From Cristatella mucedo (Eukaryota; Bryozoa; Phylactolaemata; Cristatellidae): a stretch of DNA of 64,000 bases. Below are positions 1-31,300 of the stretch, piece by piece. The notes beneath the pieces are model-generated. The model was not told the DNA's origin, did no database searches, and saw only the letters and a list, made by a program, of their open reading frames with translations. Within the stretch, counting starts at the first letter, position 1; the number at the start of each line of letters is the position of its first letter. The translations under genes and the position numbers were made by a program. Location: positions 894,001-958,000 of the forward strand of contig WPIO01000013.1 in the NCBI GenBank assembly GCA_009760855.2, in the 5' to 3' direction.

Positions 1-302
1 GACCGTCTTTCAAATTCTGAAGCAATAATGTCTGGCCGCTTGAAACGCCTGTGGTGGCGGCCTGTTATCTTAAGAGGACCCCGCCCATTTTTAATTGGAT
101 ATTCTTCACGCGATTATTGCTCCTATCGTAACTCGACGCCTGGAGTGCAAGCGCGCAGTAGTTTTTATAGGCTGCTGTTAGATATATGTCGCTCCATTGG
201 CACGTGGTCGATACGCATCGTTCGGCTGACCGCTAAAGCCGGGCTCAACCTTCCCTTTCATCGTCGCCGTCGTCCGCATGCCCTCGCTGTTTCGTTTTGA
301 AG
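1..302. other. Upstream or intronic sequence of TAX1BP3, no supported feature
   Basis: Open frames here show no PDZ-like or other recognisable sequence, and there is no clear initiator exon ending in a good donor. It is probably intron or 5' sequence of the TAX1BP3 gene. Confidence 0.5.
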
Positions 303-455
303 CTTGCTATCACTCTGCAAAAGGAGCTGGAACGCGACCAGTTCGGCAGTCCGGTGATTGAACTCGATGGAAAGAAAAAGTACCGATGTGGCTTCCGCGT
401 GGGTGGCGGGATAGATCAAGATAACGTCAAGAGCCCGCACGGCTATCCTGACCGC
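303..455 (+). CDS. TAX1BP3: TAX1BP3 internal exon (PDZ beta1-beta2 and carboxylate-binding loop)
   Basis: The exon is open in the frame giving LAITLQKELERDQFG and later CGFRVGGGIDQD. It ends at a strong donor (CCGC|GTAAGT) in phase 0. The acceptor is placed at TTTTGAAG, the last AG before conserved sequence starts. Another AG about 20 bases later is possible, so the 5' edge is less certain than the 3' edge. Confidence 0.8.
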
Positions 456-3400
456 GTAAGTAGCTCCTTCTCTTTCAGCAGACCGTCTGTGCTCGCCGTT
501 CTTCGCTCACTACTGGAATTCGATTATTCGTGATTTATAAAGCGCCACACTTAGCCGACTAAGTAGCCGTCGAAGCGGTAAGAATTCATGGTCAAGCGGG
601 TTTTGTAGGGACTTTATATAACCCACGTCTACGACAACAGCCCAGCTGCACAGGCTGGATTGATGTCGCATGACAAGATCCTCGAGGTAAGACACCGTAT
701 GCATGCATAGAGACCTGAATGGGCTTATCGCTGTGAAAGCCTTCATTCAGCACATCCCATTATTTCGAGGTCAATCTCTTGCCGAGCTGGTTTGGTCCAG
801 CGGTTAAGGTGCTCGCCCCGACCAAGGTGCGACTGAGGTCGCGGGCTCGAGCCCCGAGGCATATGTGAAGCGCCTGAATAGAGATTAAGTTCCCTTGGGG
901 TGCTATATGAATAAATTATATTTTTTCATATTTTAGGAGCAGAGTGCTGATTTATTTGTACAGCGCCCTAAGAGAACCTGATCTCTATTCAGGGGCTTCA
1001 CACTTCAGCCTCGGGGCTCGAGCCCACTAGTCCAAACCTGGGATGTTGGGTGTAACTTTGAATTATCGGATCCAAGTTGATAGCTCGAAGCAGATGACTC
1101 ACATAACTTTCATAATAATAATAATAATAATGCACTTGATAAAGCGCCCTCACAGAACTCAATCTCTTTCTAGGCACTTTACATTTGCTGCAAAGGGAAC
1201 GTGACTGAATGGTGAGTAATATCATGCTTGATAAAAAAAATCATGGCACAAATAAATTGAGGATAATGTTGGCTGATTAAACAGCCTCGTTTGCTTAGCT
1301 GTAGAAGGCCCCTTGTGGCTACCACATGCATTTTCAGTTCGCAATAAATAAATAAATTGAGCTCGGCTGAATCAACGGCCTTCTTTATATAGCTGCCGAA
1401 GAGCCCTGGCTGTTGTCACTCGCACTTGCTGTGGGCAATAAAGTACTGCCTGCTGCATTACTCAAACCCACGTCCGGGTGCCTGAAGTTGTACAAGCACC
1501 TAACCAACCCGACTCTTAGGACCCTGGGTCAAAACTATTCTCTGCTGAAGGACTCGATTCTGATTTTGCTCTACCTGAGCACTGGCAAGATTTCAGCCGT
1601 GTATGACCTCTTTGTATGTATACTGTCTTCGCCACTTTACATACGTAGTGGTGCCCTGCTGTTATAGAATGACCGTATTCAATTAATCGGCTGATCATGG
1701 TTGTCCAAGCTCAACCGTGGCCTCGACCCACAGCCTTGATATAGTCACTGATGCAGTAAACATGACACTTGGGATTGCTCTTGACAAGCATGCTCCGGTA
1801 CAGATTCTGTGTACAGATCGTCGCAGAAATTCCTTTTAATTTACGAAGAACTTCAAAAGGTGGGCCGTGTTAAGGGCAGGCTGGAATGCCAATTTAAGAA
1901 GTATGGGTCTGATGAAGATCTACTCAGTTTCGAATACTTCCTTCGAGCCTACACCAGCAAGCTTAAAAAACCCAGGGCTTTTTTCACTCGACAACTGGAC
2001 TACTGCGAGTCAGACCCAAAGCAGGTTTTTATAAGATGGCACCAGGCATCTCGTTGGACTCTAGATTGATGCTTTAGTTTTGCCATTTCTGTGCATTGTC
2101 AGTCACAATGAAGGTTTTAGCTAGTTAAATCCTCATGTTTGTTTATTACCAAAGCATGCAATGCAGGTCTCAGTAACTTTTGTCCAGCCTTGCTTGCACC
2201 CCCATCCACCCTCTGTAATTGGTGGCTTTGAGCTACTGTTGCAGCATACTTGCATTTTGCTGGGTTTGAAAGGACATATCACGATTCTGTGACTATTCCT
2301 TTGGACCAGAAATGCCGGTCTTATGAAGAGTACATGATTGGCTACGTTTGCCGACTCCTCTGAAAGTATCCTTAGCGAGGTTGCTTCGCCTTTACTGCAC
2401 GGCTCATGCTCTCCATCTAACTTGGTGAGCTGCCATTGAAAGGCTTTGGCATGTTTGCGCTGTCCTTTGATTTGTCTGAGCTTAAAATGCAGCAGGACAA
2501 TACTGTGCTGAAGTGATTGCTTAGTTTGTGTAGTGCTTTTAGGGGTCAGTCCGTGGGCCTCAGGCTAGGGGTAAGGTGTGCTCGCATTTCACCCCCAGGT
2601 CTTGGGTTCGAGTCCTGCATTCTTTATTACCCATAGGCAATTCTGTTCTCACCCACTGCAATCGGTGGTCGTAGCCTTCAAGGTTCTTCTGTTGCTATAT
2701 AAATAAGGCTAGTAAATTAGCAAGCCATTTGTATCCACACCACGGTAACTGCTCTGCTTCGGGTTTACAATTACCATATAAACAATGCCGATAACGTTCG
2801 GATCTCTCTGCTTGTACTCCTAGATCTGTCAGTAGCATTCGACACTATTGACTATCAGATCTCCCTGAACTGTGTCTCCCTGCGCCTAGGTATCGCTCTC
2901 ATTGTGCTAAGCTTGGTTAGGTCCTACCTCAGTGAGACGTCAGTGTAGAGCAAATGGCTGTTGGTCGTCTATGGAGCCCTTAAAGTGTGGGATACCGCTG
3001 GGTCTTGGGCTTCCTTTGTTTCCCTATCTATATACTCTCCATCTGTTCAATGTCATTGTCGAACACGATCTAGGCTTTCGTTGGTGTGCCTATGCCTATC
3101 CTGCTCTGCCATTCCTTCGAGCCTTCAAACTCATGCTCCTCATCCGGCCCACTTGACTCTGCTATCTGCTTCCCACTTTCTCTTTGTTGCGTGAGATGAA
3201 GTCTGTTGGCTATCGAATGCGTAATAATAATAATAATAATAATAATAATTCACTTGATAAAGCGCCCTCAGAGAACTTAATCTCTCTCTAGGCGCTTTAC
3301 ATTTGCTGTAAAGTGAAATGCAATTGAATGGTAAGTAAAATCACGCTTGAAAAAACAAACGAAATGAATTATATGGTTAGGGGGTGACATGCACAGGGTC

Positions 3401-5889
3401 AGCATGCAAATGTGGTTAGTGGCAGCATGCACTGTGTCAGCACGCATAAGCACATGAAGGACGAATCATAGGGACCCACTAAATGCTGCCCTAAATAGGT
3501 GTGTTTTTAGGTTCCTTTTAAATGTGGTCAGGTCAGGGGATGTTTTGACGCAGGTCGGGAGAGAGTTCCAGGCTTTGGGAGCATATGAACTAAATGCACG
3601 GTCTCCAAAGGATTTAAGGTTTGTATGAGGTATTTCTAGACTGTTGGATTCCGAAAAGCGGGTGGTACGATGCTTAGCCTGATGGGGTAGTATATCTGAC
3701 AGATAGGCTCGAGCCATAGAATGAAGGGACCTAAAAGTGAGGGACAATACCTTGAAGTCAATCCGTTGCTTGACTGGTAGCCAGTGCAGGTCGGCGAGAA
3801 GTGGAGTAATGTGGCAACTGCGACGCTCACGACAGACAAGTCTAGCTGCCGAGTTTTGCACAAGCTGCAATCGCCTGATCGCACATGCTGGTAGGCCAGT
3901 GAGCAGTGAGTTGCAGAAGTCGAGACGAGATGTCACGAATGCATGGACCAACTTGGACGTGGTATCTTTATCTAAACAAGCCCGAATTTTAGCTATGTTG
4001 TGAAGCTGGAAATAGGCGGATTTGACTGCTGAAAGCCGGTTAGGCTGTGAGTGTGCTATACAAAACTCTCTTGTGTAACTCCCACATAGTCTTTGTGGCT
4101 TTGTGGAGTTACAGACAGAGATATGGAGATACACTTAATTTCATCTCTGTCTGAATTAAAGGCATTAGTATTTTGACGACTAATCACTTCCTAGAGCTTA
4201 ACGGGAAAAACATCGGCCTAAAAAATATTAGCCTATCTAACAGCCTCATTTGTATAACCGCAGAAGAGCCTTAACGGCTTTCACCAGCTTTCATCTAGCA
4301 TCGAATCGATTTCAGGAGCGTCAGTTTGCCCTGCAGGTCGCTTCACTCGCTAGCACCACCGGCCTACCCATCTGACCTCCTCCTTGATTCTCCAGTGTGC
4401 TCTCGCACCACCCGCACCTCGTAATCTTGCCATCCCATGCCAATCAATGCGTAATCTTGCCATCCCAATATATTGAAATGTTTTGGGGATTCAGCCTTCT
4501 GTTCATGTGCAGCGAAAGTCTGGAACTCGCTTCCAGCTAGGGGGAACCACCTGCAGTGGCCTTGAATTATACAAGTCTCAGCTAAAGAGGTATCTGTTCC
4601 GGTCACCTTTCTCTTCATCCCATTGAACTTGTCTGTGTGTGTTCCAGTGTGCTTTGCTTGCTCACCTGTGCATCAGAGCCCTCAACTGGGTGCCCATACC
4701 CACACCCTGGAATGCCCATGGGTACTAGGTGGGCGTGAATGGCATCTGTGATCTTATGGGTGGGTGTGGAAGCCTCCATTATTAAACGCCCGAGTCTGCC
4801 CAAAGTTCTTGCAGAGCCAGAGGCCTTTTCCAGTGGCATAGGTGTGAGTGATCCGGCAACTGAACTTTTGGGTGATGGGTGTGCGTGGGTGGTCGGGGCC
4901 GGTTCGCTTTAGCAATGGTTGACCATGGGTACCTACCCAAATGGCAGGTGAGGGTTCTGTTAACGGTTCTCTCACAACAAGTTGCAAAGAACAGCTGACC
5001 TGGACAGCGGTTTAGTTCTCTTAGGGTGTTATGCAAATGACCTGTTATTGTTATTATTTAGAGTATGTCAGCACCCAAGTGTTTGCTGCATACAGTCGAT
5101 GAGTTATAGATCATCGCCCTCGGTATTAATGGATTCAAATCCTTCTGGAAGTAAGTTTTAGGTAGTTACCTGTTGCCTTGCTGTAGCCAGGTCGTTGATT
5201 CGGTGTACTCTTTCTTGATGATAGTGCAACGTATCAAACGTGTCCCGGGGGTGTTGGCATCAAGCTGCTGGTCAGAGTATTGTAACGCCCTCCAAGCGCA
5301 ATCCAGGATTTCGTCTTTGTGCAGATATGCACAAATCGGTTAGCAGAGCAAAACCGTAATTTCACTCGTTTAGACCTTCCGGGTAAATTTTTAAACTGTA
5401 CTACAGTGGTCTTCCAGGCGGCCGCATAGTTCGGTGGGTGAGCAAAATGTAGTGTGTGTGTGCTGCAAATTCGGATTCGTAGGAGCACCCTACAGCGGAT
5501 GCTCTCGTTTTCACAGCGGCGCTGCTCTTGCTTCTGCCGCCGCCACCGCTGATTACGCCAGAGGCTGCCTGTTGCTGTCGCACCCAGCTCGAATGCTGGT
5601 CGTAATAGCCGACCCTGTACTGTGTTCATTGCAGGTTAACGGTGTTGACTTCACGATGCTCACCCACGAAAAGGCATGCAAGTATATTCGCAAGGACCCG
5701 GTGTTGAACATGATAATCTACCGGAAAGCGCTGCCATCCGGCTCGGCAGTCGCTCAAGGTGCACAGTACAGCCATCTCCCAGCAGCCGGCAAGCCGACAC
5801 CGTTTCCGTCGAGCTACGCTCCGATGGCCAACGGCCAGTTTCCGGTCGCCAGCCCGGTGATGCAAGGCTACGGCGGTCAACGGTACTAG
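303..5889 (+). CDS. TAX1BP3: TAX1BP3/TIP-1-type single PDZ-domain protein (3' three coding exons; 5' end missing)
   Basis: Three exons (303-455, 609-686, 5635-5889) join in phase 0 into 161 residues plus a TAG stop. Together they form one PDZ domain: the carboxylate-binding segment CGFRVGGGIDQD, then SPHGYPDR; the second exon has GLYITHV...SPAAQAGL..HDKIL; the third opens with VNGVDFTMLTHEKACKYIRK and ends the fold at LNMIIYRK. The GFxxGGGIDQD loop and the VNG-D-TM-TH helix region are typical of TAX1BP3 (TIP-1), a small protein that is almost entirely one PDZ domain and binds C-terminal PDZ ligands in the cytosol, often acting as a competitive scaffold antagonist. Human TIP-1 is about 124 residues. 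Here about 53 residues rich in Pro, Ala, Gly and Ser follow the PDZ domain and end in GGQRY. The initiator exon is not visible and probably lies before the window. The last intron (about 4.9 kb) is full of SINE and LINE fragments. The gene converges with GLIS. Confidence 0.88.
609..686 (+). CDS. TAX1BP3: TAX1BP3 internal exon (PDZ central strands, 78 bp)
   Basis: This short 26-codon exon is easily missed. Its acceptor is GGGTTTTGTAG and its donor GAG|GTAAGA, both in phase 0. It encodes GLYITHVYDNSPAAQAGLMS followed by HDKILE, which fits exactly between the flanking exons. In human TIP-1 the matching stretch also starts with Gly-Ile-Tyr-Val-Thr and ends just before the Val-Asn-Gly. Confidence 0.88.
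785..930 (+). mobile_element. tRNA-derived SINE (family B) with L2-like 3' tail
   Basis: The head carries an A-box-like TGGTCCAGCGGTTAAGG and a B-box-like GGGCTCGAGCCCC. The body GTGAAGCGCCTGAATAGAG leads to GATTAAGTT...GGGGTGCTATATGAAT and an A/T tail. A second copy of the same layout is at 55428-55570. An inverted partial copy follows at about 968-1040. It is a retroposed element, not a tRNA gene: there is no anticodon-arm cloverleaf and the tail is typical of a SINE. Confidence 0.75.
968..1045 (-). mobile_element. Truncated SINE family B fragment, inverted
   Basis: On the minus strand this reads the B-box GGGCTCGAGCCCCGAGG, then GTGTGAAGCCCCTGAATAGA and an AGGGCGCT tail, matching the 3' two-thirds of the copy at 785-930 in opposite orientation. 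Confidence 0.65.
1110..1240 (-). mobile_element. L2-like LINE (family A) 3' tail
   Basis: On the plus strand an (AAT)n run is followed by a segment with TGATAAAGCGCCCTC, CTTTCTAGGCACTTTACAT and TTGCTGCAAAGG. This is the reverse complement of the common L2-A 3' end, which carries GTAAAGCGCCTAGAAAGAG and a terminal (ATT)n. Confidence 0.75.
1250..1480 (-). mobile_element. SINE family A, one degraded copy plus a second partial copy
   Basis: Two successive minus-strand fragments carry the family A 3' body (Gln-less, non-coding), with GCTGATTAAACAGCCTCG and GCTGAATCAACGGCC as landmarks, followed by the tRNA-derived region with ACTCAAACCCACG. Divergence is substantial. Confidence 0.6.
1480..2540. 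other. TAX1BP3 intron segment, nothing recognised
   Basis: Short open frames (for example an 86-codon frame at 1809-2069) show no family resemblance that I can name and no convincing splice context. I see no repeat I can classify here. Confidence 0.4.
2542..2720 (+). mobile_element. SINE family A
   Basis: A tRNA-like head (CTCAGGCTAGGGGTAAGG, then GGTCTTGGGTTCGAGTCC as B box) is followed by the shared family A body: an ACTGCAATCGGTGGTCGTAG-type segment, a CTTCTGTTGCTATATA segment and an AAATTAGC end. Copies on both strands recur through the window. Confidence 0.8.
2765..4112 (+). mobile_element. L2-like LINE (family B), split by a family A LINE at about 3223-4030
   Basis: The 5' part (about 2765-3222) contains a decayed reverse-transcriptase segment reading LLDLSVAFDTIDYQ, typical of L2/CR1 polymerases, and runs into the family B 3' end up to TATCGAATGCG. 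The family B sequence resumes at about 4031 with GAAAGCCGGTTAGGCTGTGA and ends near 4112 with GGAGTTACAGACAGAGATA. An uninterrupted family B 3' end is at 63400-63665 for comparison. It is non-coding as it stands, with stops and frame breaks. Confidence 0.75.
3223..4030 (-). mobile_element. L2-like LINE (family A), 5'-truncated, C-terminal RT ORF still open
   Basis: The minus strand keeps about 200 codons open (to the stop at 3466) covering the C-terminal end of an L2/CR1-type ORF2. Landmarks are [58 protein letters not shown] and a FKRNLKTHLFR end. A 3' UTR and (ATT)n tail follow at the low-coordinate end. It lacks the catalytic YADD region, so it is a truncated, dead copy. The intact reading frame suggests relatively recent insertion. 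Confidence 0.85.
4240..4620 (+). mobile_element. Degraded SINE A body and LINE fragment of a third L2-like type
   Basis: Positions 4240-4300 resemble the inverted SINE A body (CAGCCTCATTTGTATAACCG). Positions 4295-4620 contain ATCGAATCGATTTC and GAACTCGCTTCCAGCTAGGG, with a TACAAGTCTCAGCTAAAG segment. These are shared with 59895-60030 and 60545-60975, suggesting a third, more diverged L2-like family. Confidence 0.5.
4620..5634. other. Distal TAX1BP3 intron, nothing recognised
   Basis: No element or exon could be supported between the LINE fragment and the last coding exon, apart from short unclassifiable open frames. The terminal acceptor TTCATTGCAG sits at its end. Confidence 0.4.
5635..5889 (+). 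CDS. TAX1BP3: TAX1BP3 terminal coding exon (PDZ C-terminal half and extended tail)
   Basis: The acceptor TTCATTGCAG is followed in phase 0 by VNGVDFTMLTHEKAC. The PDZ fold ends near IIYRK. A low-complexity tail with several Pro, Gly, Tyr and Ser residues follows and stops at TAG (5887-5889). This tail is not expected from the compact vertebrate protein. Confidence 0.88.
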   Translation, partial: VNGVDFTMLTHEKACKYIRKDPVLNMIIYRKALPSGSAVAQGAQYSHLPAAGKPTPFPSSYAPMANGQFPVASPVMQGYGGQRY

Positions 5890-6499
5890 TCATGTGGGAC
5901 CGCCTGGCATTCGAGATGTGTCATTGATTCTTTCTGAGAGATGAGAGAGAGAGAGGGACAGAGCATCGCCTCCCCCACCTCACCACTGTCAGCATATGTG
6001 CAGCTTGCACGTTTCCTGCCACACTCTTGGCAAACCCCAGCTGGCACCCGTGCAGCTAGCTGCTCATTGGTCTATCCTGCTGCCTTGCATCGTCCAATGC
6101 ACCAAGTTGCTTACGACGATCCGGATGAGAGTAACGTGACAGCGGCCGCTTGCGCGGTCCTGTGGTCTTTGTCGGCTTGGGTCGCAGAGGACAGACTGCA
6201 TAGGCATGCACTCTCGTATGCGGCGCACACCTGCACGCACACACATGCACACACGCACTCGCAGTTCGTGCCTTCGATCGCGCGGTGACCAGGTTTGGAT
6301 AGCTAAAGCTTATTTTTTTACACTTTACTCTGCTGAGCATTGGATTCGTGCTGTGCTTGCAGCGCGGGGCGTCTCGGCGGCGTGGCCCGCGCGACTTGCT
6401 GTCCATGTCACGAGCTTCTTTGTTGACTCTCATATGCAACCGAGTGCAAGGCCGTAGTTTTTGTAACGAAAACACGGTTGAAGCTCGTAAAAATATATA

Positions 6500-6505
6500 T
6501 TTATT
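6500..6505 (-). terminator. Poly(A) signal AATAAA for GLIS (minus strand)
   Basis: TTTATT on the plus strand is AATAAA on the minus strand. It lies about 1.1 kb after the GLIS stop codon at 7631. This is the first convincing hexamer that I find in the GLIS 3' flank. Confidence 0.5.
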
Positions 6506-6509
6506 TTAC

Positions 6510-6515
6510 AATAAA
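6510..6515 (+). terminator. Poly(A) signal AATAAA for TAX1BP3
   Basis: A canonical AATAAA hexamer about 620 bases after the stop codon. It lies in an A/T-rich patch with a reverse-orientation hexamer ten bases upstream. Confidence 0.6.
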
Positions 6516-7630
6516 TATAACCCGGCCTCGTATCGGTAAGCGCTATCTACGGCCAAGAGTGTGCACGTCTCCGCATCCTGCACCTTAGGCCACGCCCTCG
6601 CGGGCAGTCTCAGGCGCGATCTCGGCAGGCTAATCGAAGTGGTGCAAAGTGTTTCGGCGGCGGCAGCCAGCACTCACTGGACGCAATTCTGCCGGCAACC
6701 TATCACTACGACCGGCCGCTGGCTCTGCATTGAGTGGAGTAGTGTTGTCGGTGCTTGCTGTCTGAGCTAAGAAGTACGAGCAAAGCCGTACTCGCATGGT
6801 TGGTACACACACACACACACACACACACACACGGCAACAGGGTCAAAGTGATAGCTGCAACAAATGGTGAGCTCGCGATGCATGCACAGCATCGCTTATG
6901 TACAGCCTGCTTCCGATTTTCTACGAGCATAACGCTCAGAAGAAGCGCTGAGGCGCATGATGTTGCTGCGATGCCAATTCTTAGTGCAACATCTCCTTGC
7001 TGCTGCTGCTGCTGCTGAGCTTGGTTTGCAGGCCCCCTCGAGCATCGCTGCTGCTCGATCATCTCTCCAAAAGTCAGCTTTTGCACAGCAGCGGCGGAGG
7101 CGCTACCTCATCCTTGCCAGCCGCCAGTTACGTAGGCTACGACTCGCTTGACTAGTTCTATGCAAAGAGCAACTCCCTCAAGTCTATAACCAGCAACAGT
7201 ATTTGGACGCGAGTCCGGAACATATAAATATAGAATTCAATGGAGCAACACGCGCTGGACGGTTCATCCGTAGAGCTACTACTTGCGGGATTTTGAAAAG
7301 CTCGTGCTTTCGCCTGCACGCACGCCATAAGTAGAAAAAATATGCCAGCATCGCCTGCCCCACCGCTTTCAAGCAGTGAGGCTAACAAGCCATGACTCAG
7401 CTGCTGCATCGTAGAAAACTTGCACAGCGATCGGTTAAGCCTGACTCGGATGAAGTGACTCTACGACTGTACACGAGCACCCAACAGCCTGATAGCCAAG
7501 ACTTATCACGTAAGTAGCTGGTTTTGGCCTGCCCACGTGCTGGACGGAACTAATCTACAATGGCCCAAGTCGTCGAGAGCAACGTCGCACATCCGGCATC
7601 ACGGTGAGGGGTTTTGACCACGTCGGTAAC

Positions 7631-29564
<21,934 letters not shown>

Positions 29565-30174
29565 CTGCAACACGCGGACGGTGGCAAGAGCCAAGCAGTG
29601 GGTGAGCGGCTGGTGAAGGCTGCCGTAGGAGGCATGGTGTGGCCTTGGGCAACTGGCATCAGCAACTGGTCGCACAGAAGTGCCAGCAGCTGGCGACGCC
29701 TACGCCGGTCCGAGTGTTGCATGAAGTGCGAGCGGACAAACGAGAGCGGACACGTGATCGGAGACGTCACTGAGTCGAGCCGAGTCGCCACAATGCGTGC
29801 AGCTCAACAACACATCGTAAAGACCCTCGCCCGACATCCTCGTCTATAGCTTGGGTGCAAGTAGCTTGCTGGGTCGCTTTTATCGCGAGCACCGACACGT
29901 GGCGTCGACTCTGTGACCTATTAATGTCTGCCGCGGGCACGTCTGTGACGTCGTGCACGCAGTGCCATTTTGCTTTAAGAGAAACGTTAGCATCGCGTTG
30001 AGAGAGATTTGTGCAAGTGTGTCAACGACCGGCCAGACAGCTATGCTGCCTAAAAAAAGGCTGTTTGACCAACTACGTACATGGTCAGCCAACAGTCGAA
30101 AAGGCTGCAACCTGTGCATCTCGAGTCCCTCGAAGAGATTAAACTCGAGCTGCTCGCGAATTGCCTTTGCAAAG

Positions 30175-30309
30175 TTCCATCCCTCCCTCCCTCACTGGCC
30201 CTCTCCACTCTTTCCTCCTACCCTCCTTGTATTCTTCCATCCCTCCCTTCCTTCTCATCCTCACGCCCCTCACTGTCTCTCTGCTCCGCTCTTCTGATCC
30301 CTATCCCTT

Positions 30310-30347
<38 letters not shown>

Positions 30348-30441
30348 TTAACTCTCTGCTCTCTCTCTCTCTCTCTCTGCTCTCTGTGCTCTCTCTCTCT
30401 CTCTCTCTCCCTCCCTTCCTTTCTCCCTCTCCCTCCCTCCC

Positions 30442-30489
<48 letters not shown>

Positions 30490-30499
30490 TTAACTCTCT

Positions 30500-30549
<50 letters not shown>

Positions 30550-30605
30550 CCTTCCTTTCTCCCTCTCCCTCCCTCCCTTCCTCTCTCTCTCTCTCTCTCA
30601 CTCTC
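30175..30605. repeat. (CT)n, (CA)n and CCCT-rich microsatellite, internally duplicated
   Basis: A block consisting of (CT)n, (CA)n, TTAACTCTCTGCTCTC, (CT)n and CCCTCCCTTCCTTTC-like units occurs twice in succession with small differences, so the compound microsatellite has itself been duplicated. Confidence 0.85.
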
Positions 30606-30639
30606 TCTCAACTATCAAAGCTGCTACGAATAATCAAAC

Positions 30640-31300
30640 AGCAATTGAACAGTTGGGGTTACTTTGAACTGAGTCCTTGCCCGTGATCAATGCTTTTCTT
30701 CAACTGATGAAGGATATGCCTCGGTTGTCTAGCAAACTAAACCTGATATGCTGTCTGGAGGAATTTAAGGAATTAGTTCAGGAGACGTTAAGGAATTGAA
30801 CCTGGAACATCAAACGAATTGAACCTGGTCTATCCACGGACATTAATACACATTCATACACTCGGATCACTAACATCCAAGAAATCGTAACTAGGATACC
30901 AGGAAAATTGAACCTGGAGCATTCGTGGACTGTTTAACAAGAGGCATTCGGGAATTTGAACCTAGAGCATCAAGGTTCGTTAACTTCTCCCCTCGTCCTT
31001 CTCTTACTCTTCTCTCGCCACGCTTAAAAGCTGCTATGCGGCCCCTCTTCTGCTCTGCTCATGTCCTGATTGGGTCGTCCTTCTTGTAGGAAATCTTCTC
31101 TTCGTGATTGCTCCACCTGAGCGATCGTAGAAAAATTGCTTTTGTTCGGGAAGTAGAAAATCTCCCTCTGCGACAAAAGTCCCGGTTATCGATAGCTAAC
31201 CATCAAACGATGCTGTTACTGACGCATCGATCACCCAACAGCATGCCTGCTACTTGTGCAATAGCAGCATCCGGTGTACATACCGTTATTTCTACTTAGG
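30640..31300. other. Non-coding region with dispersed TTGAACCTGG-type motifs
   Basis: GAATTGAACCTGGAACATC and relatives (near 30794, 30820, 30905 and 30952) recur imperfectly four times. No gene is supported. Confidence 0.45.

Larger units (their letters stand above)
5890..6515 (+). other. TAX1BP3: TAX1BP3 3' UTR
   Basis: Non-coding sequence after the TAG stop, with a GA-rich start and a CA-rich run around 6225-6265. It reaches the plus-strand AATAAA hexamer at 6510-6515. The extent is inferred from the first good poly(A) signal. Confidence 0.55.
6500..7630 (-). other. GLIS 3' UTR (inferred)
   Basis: Non-coding after the GLIS stop. It contains a (CA)n run at about 6805-6832 and a short CTG run at about 6999-7018. 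No splice sites or conserved coding are apparent. Confidence 0.45.

Noticed and set aside
785-860. Possible tRNA gene with A and B boxes
   Set aside because: The pol III boxes are part of a SINE: the same sequence recurs at 55428 with the same body and tail, and no cloverleaf with an anticodon arm is formed.
3466-4134. Host gene on the minus strand
   Set aside because: The sequence is the C-terminal end of an L2-type polyprotein, with close copies at 37.7, 40.1 and 51.3 kb and an (ATT)n-tailed 3' UTR.
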